A DNA stretch of 64,000 nt, taken from contig CAYMYN010000007.1 of the NCBI GenBank assembly GCA_964394665.1, positions 1 to 64,000 of the forward strand. Direction: 5' to 3'. Made by a program: the position numbers and the translations under genes. Each line of letters opens with the position of its first letter. Position 1 is the stretch's first letter. The stretch is from CAYMYN01 sp964394665 (GTDB lineage: Bacteria > Planctomycetota > UBA1135 > GCA-002686595). Under the pieces are notes generated by a model, which was not told the DNA's origin, searched no databases, and saw nothing but the letters and a program-made list of their open reading frames with translations. Positions 15,571 to 24,005 of this stretch are shown piece after piece.

Positions 15571-16023
15571 ATGACCCGCCCCGCCCGCACCCGCCCGTCC
15601 GCCTCCGAACCGGGACCTCCCGCTCGACCGGCCGCGAAGGGCGGCGCGCGCGGGAAGACGGCGAGCGTGGACCCCAAACCCGAGCGCCCCGCCCGCAAGG
15701 CCGGCGGTCGAACGAGCGCGGTCGTGGTGGGGGAGAGCCCGATCCACGGCCGGGGCCTGTTCGCGGCGCGCGTGATCGAGGCCGGCGAGCGCATCGGCAC
15801 CTACAGCGGGCCGCGCTCGAGCGCCATCGACACCTACGTCCTGTGGGTCGAGGACGAGCAGGGCAACGAGTACGGCATCGAGGGACGCAACGACCTGCGC
15901 TACGTGAATCACTCCGCCGAGCCCAACGCGGTCTTCGAGGGACTCGAGCTGCATGCCCTGCGGCGCATCGAGCCCGGAGAGGAGATCACGCACCACTACG
16001 GCGAGGAGTGGGACGATCTGTAG
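15571..16023 (+). CDS. SET-domain protein (putative lysine methyltransferase)
   Basis: A 150-residue protein with a ~50-residue Arg/Lys/Pro/Ala-rich, probably disordered N-terminal tail and a compact SET domain. The SET landmarks are GRGLFAARVIEAGERIGTY (SAM-binding first motif), the pseudoknot phrase YVNHSAEPN and the closing EITHHYGEEW with the catalytic-type Tyr. SET enzymes transfer methyl groups from SAM to protein lysines. The bacterial target is not predictable from sequence; the basic tail would suit contact with DNA, RNA or ribosomes. The domain is near the minimum length and lacks the post-SET Cys cluster, as usual for bacterial members. ATG 15571 was taken as the first in-frame start; a start inside the tail is possible. 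Confidence 0.85.
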   Translation: MTRPARTRPSASEPGPPARPAAKGGARGKTASVDPKPERPARKAGGRTSAVVVGESPIHGRGLFAARVIEAGERIGTYSGPRSSAIDTYVLWVEDEQGNEYGIEGRNDLRYVNHSAEPNAVFEGLELHALRRIEPGEEITHHYGEEWDDL

Positions 16024-16036
16024 GCGTGGGTGACCC

Positions 16037-16099
16037 GCTCACCCGACTCGCGCGCGGGGCTCACTCGGAATGCGCGCTCACCAGACTCGCGCGCGGGCC
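16037..16099 (+). repeat. Two ~24-base direct repeats at the SET/methyltransferase junction
   Basis: GCTCACC-GACTCGCGCGCGGG occurs at 16037-16060 and, with one mismatch, at 16076-16099. The second copy codes for the last residues of the methyltransferase (ARARVW), so the first copy looks like a duplicated 3' end of that gene. Confidence 0.6.
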
Positions 16100-16920
16100 T
16101 GCACGAAGGAGTAGAAGAACACCGCGTTGGGGTCGCGGCCCACGACGCGCAGCTCCTCGGTCATGCCGCGCACCGTCTCGGCGGTGACCTTGCCGGCCTG
16201 CTGCAGGCCCTCGGAGCCCGAGAGCAGGAGATCGGACCAGTAGGCCAGGAACTCGGCCCGCTCCCCCGGGGAGCGGCTGTCGAGGTGGATCGTGCGCACC
16301 TCGGTGACGATGTCGCGGTAGCCGATGGCCTGCAGCAGGTTGCCGAGCTTGGCGCCCACGAAGGGATCGCCCCCGATCTCGAGCTGGTGGTCGTTGAACG
16401 CCATCCAGTAGGCCATCGTGTGCGGGCTGTAGGGGTCGATGAAGAAGGTCGCGTTCTGGACCTCGGTGACCACGATCGGCGCGCCGGGTCGCATCACGCG
16501 CCGCGCCTCGGAGAGCACCAGCGCCGGGTCGGCCACGTGCTCGAGGATCCAGCACAGGAAGGCGCCGTCGAAGGAGTCGGACTCGTAGGAGAGCTGGGCG
16601 GCGTCCTCGCGCGCCAGGGCGTAGCGCCCCGTGGCCCAGGGCAGTTGGCCGAGGTGCTCGGCGGCGCGGGCCAGGTTCGACTCGGACTGGTCGACCCCGG
16701 TGACGTGCAGCTCGGGGAAGTGCCGCAGCAGGATCTCGGTCTGGGCGCCGACCCCGCAGCCGATCTCGATCAGACGCCGACAGCGCCGGAAGGGCAGGTG
16801 GTCGTGCACGCGGTGCTCGACGAACCGCGCCTGGCGATAGAGTCGATCCTGTTCGTCGCGGGTGAAGCCGTGTAGGTAGCCCGTGGTCGTGCGCTTCGCG
16901 GAGGTCTTGGGGGCGCTCAT
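16078..16920 (-). CDS. Class I SAM-dependent methyltransferase
   Basis: A 280-residue methyltransferase with the Rossmann motif I LIEIGCGVGAQTEILL, acidic residue after strand 2 (VTGVDQSESNL), motif near DAAQLSYESDSFDGAFL and the UbiE-like phrase WILEHVADPALVLSEARRVM. The region after residue ~170 (PYSPHTMAYWMAFNDHQLEI) is a helical insert that probably forms the substrate pocket. Small-molecule methylation is likely, but the acceptor is unknown. ATG 16920 lies 9 bases after a TAGCAT box with no Shine-Dalgarno. It is convergent with the SET gene, separated by 54 bases that hold a repeat. Confidence 0.85.
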   Translation of the reverse strand: MSAPKTSAKRTTTGYLHGFTRDEQDRLYRQARFVEHRVHDHLPFRRCRRLIEIGCGVGAQTEILLRHFPELHVTGVDQSESNLARAAEHLGQLPWATGRYALAREDAAQLSYESDSFDGAFLCWILEHVADPALVLSEARRVMRPGAPIVVTEVQNATFFIDPYSPHTMAYWMAFNDHQLEIGGDPFVGAKLGNLLQAIGYRDIVTEVRTIHLDSRSPGERAEFLAYWSDLLLSGSEGLQQAGKVTAETVRGMTEELRVVGRDPNAVFFYSFVQARARVW

Positions 16921-16929
16921 GGCGGGACC

Positions 16930-16935
16930 ATGCTA
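16930..16935 (-). promoter_or_regulatory. Candidate -10 box TAGCAT of the methyltransferase gene
   Basis: TAGCAT on the minus strand, 9 bases before ATG 16920, in the short gap after glpK. It fits the window's TANNNT-ATG pattern. Confidence 0.35.
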
Positions 16936-16986
16936 CCCGCTTCCCAGGGCGGAGGCGTGCGCGGCGCGCGGGCCGGGTGGGGCACC

Positions 16987-18495
16987 TCAGGCCAGGCCCA
17001 AGCTGCGCTGGACGGCGTCCTCCCAGCGGGCGATGAGCCGCGCGCGCCGCGCCCCGTCCAGGTCCGGCTCGAAGCGACCCGAGGCGCGCCACAGGGCGGC
17101 GAGTTCCTCCAGGGAGCGATACACGCCGCGCGCGAGCCCGGCGGCCTGGGCGACGCCGAGGGAGGTCGTCTCGGCCACCGCCGCGCGCACCACCGGACGC
17201 TGGAGCAGGCCGGCCTGGAGCTCGAGCAGCAGGTCGTTGCCGGTCATGCCGCCGTCGACCTTCAGCTCGGCCAGGGGCAGGGGCGCGTCGCGCTCCATCG
17301 CTTCCAGCACCTCGCGCACCTGGTGGCAGACCGCCGTGAGCGCGGCCCGCGCCAGGTGCGCGCGCCCGCTGGAACGGGTCAGGCCCACGATCACGCCCCG
17401 CGCGTCGGGCCGCCAGCGCGGGGCGAACAGGCCCGCGAAGGCGGGCACGATCTCGACCCCGCCGCTGTCCTCGACCGAACGCGCCAAGCCCTCGATCTCG
17501 GCCGCCTCGCGCAGGATGCCCAGTCCGTCGCGCAGCCACTGCACGAGCGCCCCGGCGATCGCCACCGAGCCCTCGAGGGCGTAGATCGGCGCCCCTTCGC
17601 CGAGCTTCCAGGCCACGGTGCCGAGCAACCCGTGCGCCGATTGGACCGGGTGCTCGCCGGTGTTCAGGAGCAGGAAACAGCCCGTGCCATAGGTGTTCTT
17701 CGCCTGGCCGGGGCGGAAGCAGGCCTGGCCGAAGAGCGCCGCCTGTTGGTCGCCGAGCACCGCGGCGATCGGCACCGCGGCGGCGAAGGGCCCCTCGGCG
17801 CGGGTGTGGCCGAAGGAGTCGGGCGCGACGCTGGGGACGATCGTGGGCAGGAGCTCGCGCGGCACGCCGACGCGCGCGCACAGCTCGTCCGACCATTCGA
17901 GGGTCGAGAGCTCCATCAGCAGCGTGCGCGAGGCGTTGCTGGGGTCGGTGCGGTGCAGGCCGCCGCGCGGGCCGCCGGTCAGGTTCCACACGAGCCAGGC
18001 GTCGACCGTGCCGGCCAGGACCTCGCCGCGCGCCGCGGCCGCGCCCAGCCCCTCGACGTGCTCGAGCAGCCACCGCAGCTTGGGCCCCGAGAAGTAGGTC
18101 GCGGGCGGGAGCCCGGTGCGCGTGCGCAGGAACTCCGCGCCACCGTCGCGGGCGAGGGCCTCGGACAGCTCGCGGGTGCGGGTGTCCTGCCACACGATCG
18201 CGTTGGCGTAGGGCCGGCCGTCGCGCGGATCCCAGGCGACGAGCGTCTCCCGTTGGTTGGTGATGCCGACCGCGGCGAGGTCGGCTCCGCGCAGCCCCCC
18301 GTCGGCGAGCGCCCCGGCCACGACCCGCTCGACGGCGCCCAGGATCTCGAGCGGATCGTGCTCGACCCAGCCGGGCCGCGGATAGATCTGGCGCAGCTCC
18401 TGCTGCGCGCGACCGACGACGCGGCCGTCGGGCTCGAAGACGAGGCAGCGCGTGCTGGTCGTGCCCTGGTCGATGGCGGCGAGGAGCTCGGGCAT
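16987..18495 (-). CDS. glpK: Glycerol kinase
   Basis: A 502-residue FGGY-family sugar kinase that phosphorylates glycerol to sn-glycerol 3-phosphate using ATP. Clear GlpK signatures are DQGTTSTRCLVF at the N-terminus, GWVEHDPLEI, ITNQRETLVAWD, WQDTRT, KLRWLLEH and the ATP-side phrase LKVDGGMTGNDLLLELQ. The length equals the family norm (~500). ATG 18495 gives the canonical N-terminus; the longer frame from 18681 would overlap the YigZ-like gene and adds non-homologous residues. It follows that gene by 22 bases on the same strand, yet has its own TACCAT box 6 bases before ATG. No glycerol facilitator or glycerol-3-phosphate dehydrogenase gene is nearby. Confidence 0.96.
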   Translation of the reverse strand: MPELLAAIDQGTTSTRCLVFEPDGRVVGRAQQELRQIYPRPGWVEHDPLEILGAVERVVAGALADGGLRGADLAAVGITNQRETLVAWDPRDGRPYANAIVWQDTRTRELSEALARDGGAEFLRTRTGLPPATYFSGPKLRWLLEHVEGLGAAAARGEVLAGTVDAWLVWNLTGGPRGGLHRTDPSNASRTLLMELSTLEWSDELCARVGVPRELLPTIVPSVAPDSFGHTRAEGPFAAAVPIAAVLGDQQAALFGQACFRPGQAKNTYGTGCFLLLNTGEHPVQSAHGLLGTVAWKLGEGAPIYALEGSVAIAGALVQWLRDGLGILREAAEIEGLARSVEDSGGVEIVPAFAGLFAPRWRPDARGVIVGLTRSSGRAHLARAALTAVCHQVREVLEAMERDAPLPLAELKVDGGMTGNDLLLELQAGLLQRPVVRAAVAETTSLGVAQAAGLARGVYRSLEELAALWRASGRFEPDLDGARRARLIARWEDAVQRSLGLA

Positions 18496-18501
18496 GGGCG
18501 C

Positions 18502-18507
18502 ATGGTA
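18502..18507 (-). promoter_or_regulatory. Candidate -10 box TACCAT of glpK
   Basis: TACCAT on the minus strand ends exactly six bases before ATG 18495, in the 22-base gap after the upstream gene. There is no Shine-Dalgarno. This placement implies a leaderless glpK transcript. Confidence 0.4.
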
Positions 18508-18517
18508 GCGCCGACGG

Positions 18518-19126
18518 TCAGTCGAGCTCGACCCGCGCGCGGCCCGCGCTGCGCTCGCCGAGCTCGGCCAGCGACCGCGCCAGGCGCCCCACGGGCAGGT
18601 CGACCTCGAGCTGCACCTGGGCGTCGTAGCGCGCCGAGCGCGGCGCGAGGCCCTCCGCCGCCAGCCAGGCCTCGATGGCACCCGAACACTCGTAGGGATG
18701 GGTGATGCGCGCGCGGCGCGTGATCTCGACCTCGACCAGCTCGGCCCGCGCGAGCACGGCCGCCGCCGCGCCGCCGTAGGCGCGCATCAGGCCGCCCACG
18801 CCGAGCTTCACGCCGCCGAAGTAGCGCGTGACGACCAACGCCACGTCGCCCAGGCCCTGGCCCTCGAGCTGCTGCAGGATCGGCCGGCCGGCGGAGCCCG
18901 CGGGCTCGCCCGCGTCGTTGGAGAAGGAATCCGCGCCGCTGGGGCCCAGGCGCCAGGCGAAGCAGTGGTGGCGCGCCGCGGGGTGGGCGGCGCGCGCCGC
19001 GTCGACCAGGGCCAGGGCCTGTTCGCGCGAGGAGCAGGGCGCGACCCGCGCCAGGAACCGCGAACCCTGGATGCGCTCGAGCTCGTGCTGCGCGGGGGAT
19101 CGAACGCTGCGGTAACGCTCCTGCAC
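18518..19126 (-). CDS. yigZ: YigZ/IMPACT family protein
   Basis: A 202-residue protein of the UPF0029/IMPACT family. The N-terminal domain shows the diagnostic run SRFLARVAP, then HHCFAWRL and DSFSNDAGEPAGSAGRPIL, and VVTRYFGGVKLGVGGLMRAY. The C-terminal ~70 residues form the small DUF1949-type domain. Family members interact with translation-associated factors in eukaryotes; the bacterial role is not settled. I chose GTG 19126 because it gives the expected ~204-residue length; longer in-frame starts run far into the region upstream of the LVIVD gene. The stop lies 22 bases before glpK. Confidence 0.9.
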   Translation of the reverse strand: MQERYRSVRSPAQHELERIQGSRFLARVAPCSSREQALALVDAARAAHPAARHHCFAWRLGPSGADSFSNDAGEPAGSAGRPILQQLEGQGLGDVALVVTRYFGGVKLGVGGLMRAYGGAAAAVLARAELVEVEITRRARITHPYECSGAIEAWLAAEGLAPRSARYDAQVQLEVDLPVGRLARSLAELGERSAGRARVELD

Positions 19127-19197
19127 CGCGCCATCTTGGGGCGGGCTGCGCCGCGCGCAAGCGGCGCGGTGTGTCTCACCCGCGGCCACCGATCGCG

Positions 19198-19203
19198 TAC
19201 CCT
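19198..19203 (+). promoter_or_regulatory. Candidate -10 box TACCCT of the LVIVD-repeat gene
   Basis: TACCCT would give a leader of ~80 bases for the GTG start at 19290. It is the only TANNNT of this type in the 163-base divergent gap that I noticed. Confidence 0.25.
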
Positions 19204-19289
19204 CGGGGTCCGGCCCGCGGGGCGGAACCGCGCTCCCACGCCAGGGTTGGGCCGCCGCCCCGACCCGCCAACCGAAGAGGACCGACTCC

Positions 19290-21515
19290 GTGCGACTCCC
19301 GATCCCGCTGCTCGCCCCGTGGATGCTGCTGCTCTCCTGCGGAACGCCGGAGCGCGCCCCGCACTCCTTCCCCGGCGACGGTCCGCCGCGCGCCGCGGAG
19401 CCGGCGGCCGAGGACGGGGCGCAGGCCGCGGACGCCGCCGCCGAACGACGTCCAGGCCGGCGCGAGGCGCCCCGCCCGCGGGGCGAGGGAGCGCCGCCGC
19501 GCATCCTGGGCGAGATCGCCGACGGCACGATCCGCGACGTGGTCGGCACGCCCAGCGGGCCCTGGATCACCTCGGGGCGCAACCTCTGGCGCCTCGATCC
19601 CTTGAGCGGCGAACCGCTCGAGCTGCACCCCGCCTCGCCCTTCGCCCACACCCTGGGCGCGCTCGAGGTCGCGACCGACGGCACGCTGTGGGCTTCGACG
19701 GGCAAGGGCATCTACCGCCTCGACGCGGACGGCGCGCAGCGCCTGTTCGAGTCCCCCGAGCTGGGCCGTTTCTTCGACTTCGAGCTCCTGGGCGACTCGG
19801 GCGCCGTGGCGGCCCTCGCCGGGCGCGAGGTGGTCGTGCTCGGGCCGGGGGAGGGCGGCCGGCTCGTCCTGCGCGCGCGCAGCGGCCAGATCGCGGACCT
19901 CCTGTCCCTCGACCGGCTCGAGGTGCTCGAGCACGCGGCGGGCTACAGCGTGTACGTCGTCGGCGCGCCGCGCACCGCGCGCCAACGTTGGGTGCGCGCG
20001 CTCGTGCGGCTCGAGATCCCGCGCGACACGTGGGTGCCGCGGATCCAGGGGGCCATGTTCGATCCGACCGAGGAGTTCGACGATCCCTCGGCCACCACGC
20101 AGGCGGTGGCGGTGCTCGCCTACGGCAACCGCCGCGTGGCCTACGTCGCGGCGGGAAAGGCCGGCCAGCTCCTGCGCCTGGACGTCAGCGACCCGGCGCG
20201 CCCGCGGCGCCTGGGGCGCATCGTGCTGGCGGAGGAGCAACGCGTGCTCAACGTGTCGGTCGACCGCGAGCGCGACCTCGTGTTCGCCGTCTCGGCCAAC
20301 CGCCTGCACGTGCTCGAGGGCCGCGGCGGTGAGCTGCTGTCCGAGCTGCACGTGCCCTTCCAGGACGCAGGCGAGCGGGGCCTGGGCCTGTGCGTGCTCC
20401 CGGACGGCCGGCGCATCCTGTGGAGCGGCAATCGCCACGAGGTGGAGTACGCGTTGTATGGGATCGACGTCAGCGACCCGCGGGCGCCGCGCGTGATCGC
20501 GCGCCGCTGGTGGCTCGCGAGCAGCGACGGGGCGGTCGCGATCCCCGAGTGGGACTCGGTCTACCTGCCGACCTGGGGCGGGATCGCGCGCTACGACATC
20601 TCCGACCCGACGCGCCCCGTGCCGCGCGGCTACCAACCCGCCGGCGTGGGCGCGACCGAGCACATCGAGTGGATCTGGCGCGATCCGGACTCGCGCGAGG
20701 AGGCCTACCTCGTCACGCCCCAGGGCAACGGCCCGATCCTGCTCTGGCCGGTCTCGCGCCAGAACCCCGACCCCGGCCCGCCGCGGCGCTTCGACTACCC
20801 GCTCCCGGGCCTCGAGCCGGGGCGCTCCTACCAGAACGACGCGGAGTTCTACCGCAAGGACGGCGAGCTCTACCTCTTGAGCGACATGGGCTGCCGCGTG
20901 CGCGGCGAGGTCACCCTGCGGGCCATCGAGGTCTCGAGCGGCCGCCGGGCCCACGCGAGCGAGCGCCACGCCGAGCTCCTGGCCAACGCGCAGAGCATCA
21001 CCGTCGCCGGCGACCTGGCCTTCGTCACCTGCATCGGCGGCTTCTTCGTGGTGCGCCTGGATCTCCTGCCCGAGCGCCTCGAGGTCGTCGGCGAACACGT
21101 GCTGCGGCACGGGACGGGGCGCTTCCGCGCCTCGGGCCTGGCGGTCAGCGCCGATCGCCGCCACGTCTTCGTCGGGCGCGACTCGCCCGGCGTCGTGCTG
21201 AGCCTGGCCTACGACCCCCAGCGCCACCGCGCCAGCGCACCGCTCAGCGTGATCGACGGCCTCGAGGGGATCGCGGGGCGCATGCGCCTGGTCGCGGGGG
21301 GCGAGCGCCTGTTCGCCGCCGCGCGCGAGGGCCTCGTCTACGAGTTCGACGTCGCCGACCCCCGTCGCCTGCGGCTGCGCTCCACCTGGCAGGCGCCGGG
21401 CTACGACGGCCCGATGCAGGACGTCCACCCGATCGAGACCCGCGAGGGCCTCTTGATCCTGGCCGCGAAGAACAACGAGGGGTTCGCCCTGCTCGTCCCG
21501 GCGCAGGATCCGTGA
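19290..21515 (+). CDS. LVIVD-repeat (beta-propeller-like) lipoprotein
   Basis: A 741-residue exported lipoprotein. The start is GTG 19290. The short signal peptide ends in a lipobox (LLLSC), followed by a ~60-residue low-complexity Ala/Arg/Pro linker. The body contains repeated units with the phrase DVSDP..PR or YDISDP..PV (e.g. LDVSDPARPRRLGRI, GIDVSDPRAPRVIARR, YDISDPTRPVPRGY, FDVADPRRLRLRSTW), the LVIVD repeat found in surface propellers. Similar long lipoproteins with propellers are common in planctomycetes; binding or scaffolding at the cell surface is likely, and no catalytic motif is visible. It converges on the small basic-protein gene with one base between the two stop codons. Confidence 0.82.
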   Translation: MRLPIPLLAPWMLLLSCGTPERAPHSFPGDGPPRAAEPAAEDGAQAADAAAERRPGRREAPRPRGEGAPPRILGEIADGTIRDVVGTPSGPWITSGRNLWRLDPLSGEPLELHPASPFAHTLGALEVATDGTLWASTGKGIYRLDADGAQRLFESPELGRFFDFELLGDSGAVAALAGREVVVLGPGEGGRLVLRARSGQIADLLSLDRLEVLEHAAGYSVYVVGAPRTARQRWVRALVRLEIPRDTWVPRIQGAMFDPTEEFDDPSATTQAVAVLAYGNRRVAYVAAGKAGQLLRLDVSDPARPRRLGRIVLAEEQRVLNVSVDRERDLVFAVSANRLHVLEGRGGELLSELHVPFQDAGERGLGLCVLPDGRRILWSGNRHEVEYALYGIDVSDPRAPRVIARRWWLASSDGAVAIPEWDSVYLPTWGGIARYDISDPTRPVPRGYQPAGVGATEHIEWIWRDPDSREEAYLVTPQGNGPILLWPVSRQNPDPGPPRRFDYPLPGLEPGRSYQNDAEFYRKDGELYLLSDMGCRVRGEVTLRAIEVSSGRRAHASERHAELLANAQSITVAGDLAFVTCIGGFFVVRLDLLPERLEVVGEHVLRHGTGRFRASGLAVSADRRHVFVGRDSPGVVLSLAYDPQRHRASAPLSVIDGLEGIAGRMRLVAGGERLFAAAREGLVYEFDVADPRRLRLRSTWQAPGYDGPMQDVHPIETREGLLILAAKNNEGFALLVPAQDP

Positions 21516-21516
21516 T

Positions 21517-21792
21517 TCAGCGCGCGCGGACGTAGCCGAGCGACTTGACCACCTCGAGGATCTCGCTCCAGTTCGGGAACGGGCGCCGATGGAGGCGCTT
21601 GTACTCCTCGATGGCCGTGATGAAGGTCACGACCTCCTCGTTCATCTGATCGGGGCGCGGCGGCGTGCCGGGCCGGGTGGCTTCGCCCTCGTCGCCGTCC
21701 TCCGCCCCGCGGGAGGCCTGGAGTTCCTTGGGCACGGAGGCGCCCGCCTTCGGGGTGGATTTGCGGACGGACTTCTTGCGCGGAGCGGTCAT
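21517..21792 (-). CDS. Small protein with basic tail and conserved C-terminal helix domain
   Basis: A 91-residue cytoplasmic protein. Residues 1-20 are Lys/Arg/Ser-rich (PRKKSVRKSTPKAG), the middle is acidic and Pro-rich, and the last ~40 residues form a compact domain, EEVVTFITAIEEYKRLHRR, then PFPNWSEILEVVKSLGYVR. I recall this C-terminal phrase (YK....RPFP.WSE.LE.L.SLGY) as a small family recurring in planctomycete genomes, with no known function. The basic tail suggests nucleic-acid contact. It is separated from mtnA by 103 bases with no recognisable signal. Confidence 0.75.
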   Translation of the reverse strand: MTAPRKKSVRKSTPKAGASVPKELQASRGAEDGDEGEATRPGTPPRPDQMNEEVVTFITAIEEYKRLHRRPFPNWSEILEVVKSLGYVRAR

Positions 21793-21895
21793 GGCGGTGG
21801 GCTCGAGGTGGGGGAGAGCCCTCCCTCTTCGACTCCCCGCCGCCGGGGCCTGTAGTCGGTGGCCCGCCGCGCTCGCCCCGGCCGGGGCGGCGCCT

Positions 21896-22990
21896 TCAGC
21901 GAACGGGCGGCAGGGGCAGACCGGCGCGGCGGAAGGCCGCCTCGACCTTCGCGGTCGTGGGGGCCTCGATCAGCCCGACCTCGGTCACGATGCCGGTCAC
22001 GTAGCGCGCCGGGGTCACGTCGAAGGCGGGGTTGTAGACCTTCACGCCGACGGGCGCCGTGCGCCGGCCCAGACCCTCGGTGATCTCCTCGGGGGCGCGT
22101 TCCTCGATCGGGATGTGGCTGCCGTCGGGCAGAGTGGGATCGAAGGTCGAGAGGGGCGCGACGGCGTAGAAGGGCACGCCGTGGGCGTGGGCGAGCAACG
22201 CGACGCCATAGGTGCCGATCTTGTTGCACACGTCGCCGTTGCGCGCGATGCGATCCGAACCCACCAGCACGAGGTCGACGCGGCCCTCGGACAGGACCCG
22301 CGCGGCCATGCCGTCGCAGATCAGCGTCACGTCGATGCCGGCGCGCTGCAGCTCCCAGGCCGTCAGGCGCGCGCCCTGCAGCAGCGGGCGCGTCTCGTCG
22401 GCGTAGACCGCGACGCGCCGGCCCTGCTCCGCGGCCACGTAGATCGGCGCCAGGGCCGTGCCGATGCCGGCCGTGGCGAGCGCGCCGGCGTTGCAGTGCG
22501 TGAGCACCCGCGCGCCGTCGGCGAGCAACGCCGCGCCGTGTTCGCCGAGCGCGCGGCAGGTGCGCGCGTCCTCCTCGGCGATCGCCCGCGCCTCCTCGAA
22601 CAGCGCCGCCACGAGGCGCGCGCCGTCGGCGCCCGCGGCCGCCTCGCGCTCGCCCCGCGCGCGCATGCGCTCGAGGGCCCAGAAGAGGTTCACCGCGGTG
22701 GGGCGCGCCGCGCCCAGGGCCACGACCGATTCGCGCAGGCGCTCGATGACCCTCGCGGTGGAGGCCTCGGCGAGCTCCTGCACGCCGAGCACCACGCCGA
22801 AGGCCGCGGCGACGCCGATCGCGGGCGCGCCGCGCACGGCCAGGCGTCGGATGGCGTCGACCATGCCGGGCACGTCGCGCACCTCGAGCAGCTCCTCGCG
22901 CTCGGGCAAGCGGGTCTGTTCGATCAGGAGCACGCGGCCCGGCAGGCCGCCCTCCCAGCGGATCGTCTCGGGGGGCGCGGGGACGGCCAT
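21896..22990 (-). CDS. mtnA: Methylthioribose-1-phosphate isomerase
   Basis: A 364-residue enzyme of the methionine salvage pathway that isomerises 5-methylthioribose 1-phosphate to the ribulose form. It belongs to the eIF2B-alpha/MtnA fold. The key stretches are present: RRLAVRGAPAIGVAAAFG, THCNAGALATAGIGTALAPI (catalytic Cys), VYADETRPLLQGARLTAWEL, LVGSDRIARNGDVCNKIGTY (catalytic Asp in GSDR) and the PLSTFD motif near residue 280. No other methionine-salvage gene adjoins it. It follows purC by 28 bases on the same strand and may share its transcript. Confidence 0.96.
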   Translation of the reverse strand: MAVPAPPETIRWEGGLPGRVLLIEQTRLPEREELLEVRDVPGMVDAIRRLAVRGAPAIGVAAAFGVVLGVQELAEASTARVIERLRESVVALGAARPTAVNLFWALERMRARGEREAAAGADGARLVAALFEEARAIAEEDARTCRALGEHGAALLADGARVLTHCNAGALATAGIGTALAPIYVAAEQGRRVAVYADETRPLLQGARLTAWELQRAGIDVTLICDGMAARVLSEGRVDLVLVGSDRIARNGDVCNKIGTYGVALLAHAHGVPFYAVAPLSTFDPTLPDGSHIPIEERAPEEITEGLGRRTAPVGVKVYNPAFDVTPARYVTGIVTEVGLIEAPTTAKVEAAFRRAGLPLPPVR

Positions 22991-23018
22991 GGGCGGGGGA
23001 TGGGGTGGCGGGTGCGCG

Positions 23019-23954
23019 TCAGGCGCGCGCGCTGGCGGGCGGGGAGCCGGTCAGGAGCTCGCAGATCTCGAGGTAGCGCCGCGACAGGCGCGCGACGACG
23101 TCGGGGTCGAGCGGCGGGCCGGGGGGACTCTTGTCCCAGTCGAGCGTCTCGAGCCAATCGCGCAGGAGCTGCTTGTCGTAGCTGGGCGGGCTGGTGTCGA
23201 GGCGCCAATCGGAGCGCGGCCAGAAGCGCGAGCTGTCGGGGGTCAGGGCCTCGTCGATCAGGATCAGGCGTTCGCGGCCGTCCGGGCCGGCGACGGTGCC
23301 GAACTCGAACTTGGTGTCGGCCAGCAGGATGTCCAGGCGCTCGAGCACCTCGGTCCCGCGCCGGAAGAGCGCCAGCGCGGCGTCGTGCGCGGCCCCGAAC
23401 ACCACGTCGCCGACGCGCTCGCGGGCTTCGTCCAGGGAGAGCGGCAGGTCGTGCCCCTCCTCCTTCGTGGTCGGCGTCAGGATCGGGGTCGGCAGGCGCT
23501 CGGCCTGGCGCAGGCCGGGCGGCAGGGCCACGCCGCAGATGCTCCCGCGCTCGCGGTACTCCTTCCAGCCGCTGCCGGCGAGGTATCCGCGCACGACCCA
23601 CTCGACGGGCGTGGGCCGCGCGCGGCGCACGATCAGCACCCGCCCGCGCAGCCGCTCGCGCCAGGCGGCGTCGAGGCCGCCGAGCGAATCCACGTCCGTC
23701 GAGAGCAGGTGGTTGGGCACCAGGTCGCGGGTGCGCTCGAACCACCAGGCCGCGATGGCGGTGAGCACGGCGCCCTTGTGGGGCACGCCCTCGGCGAAGA
23801 CCACGTCGAAGGCCGACACGCGGTCGGTGGTGACCAGCAGCAGGCGCTCGCCGTCCAGGGCGTAGATGTCGCGCACCTTGCCCGAGGCGACGCGCTCGAG
23901 GCCGGGGATGGGCTCGCGCCCGAGGTAGGGGCGCGCGGGGTCGGTGGTGCGCAT
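23019..23954 (-). CDS. purC: SAICAR synthetase (phosphoribosylaminoimidazole-succinocarboxamide synthase)
   Basis: A 311-residue enzyme of purine synthesis that joins CAIR and aspartate with ATP. Family motifs are GKVRDIYALDGERLLLVTTD at the N-terminus (ATP loop), VSAFDVVF, EWVVRGYLAGSGWKEY, TPTTKEEGHD, LADTKFEFG and LIDEALTPDSSRFWP, followed by SYDKQLLRDWLE. The size fits the longer ~300-residue branch. ATG 23954 is the natural start. The gene is divergent from aroA across a 51-base gap containing GGATAGGATCC, whose two strands may serve the two promoters. purM lies 33 kb away, so purine genes are scattered. Confidence 0.96.
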   Translation of the reverse strand: MRTTDPARPYLGREPIPGLERVASGKVRDIYALDGERLLLVTTDRVSAFDVVFAEGVPHKGAVLTAIAAWWFERTRDLVPNHLLSTDVDSLGGLDAAWRERLRGRVLIVRRARPTPVEWVVRGYLAGSGWKEYRERGSICGVALPPGLRQAERLPTPILTPTTKEEGHDLPLSLDEARERVGDVVFGAAHDAALALFRRGTEVLERLDILLADTKFEFGTVAGPDGRERLILIDEALTPDSSRFWPRSDWRLDTSPPSYDKQLLRDWLETLDWDKSPPGPPLDPDVVARLSRRYLEICELLTGSPPASARA

Positions 23955-23993
23955 GGGTTCGGGGCGGGAGCGACGGGAGCGCGCGCGGGCGGA

Positions 23994-23999
23994 TAGGAT
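23994..23999 (+). promoter_or_regulatory. Candidate -10 box TAGGAT of aroA
   Basis: TAGGAT is followed by six bases (cccgcc) and ATG 24006, without a Shine-Dalgarno. It overlaps a short palindrome in the purC/aroA divergent gap. Confidence 0.4.
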
Positions 24000-24005
24000 C
24001 CCGCC

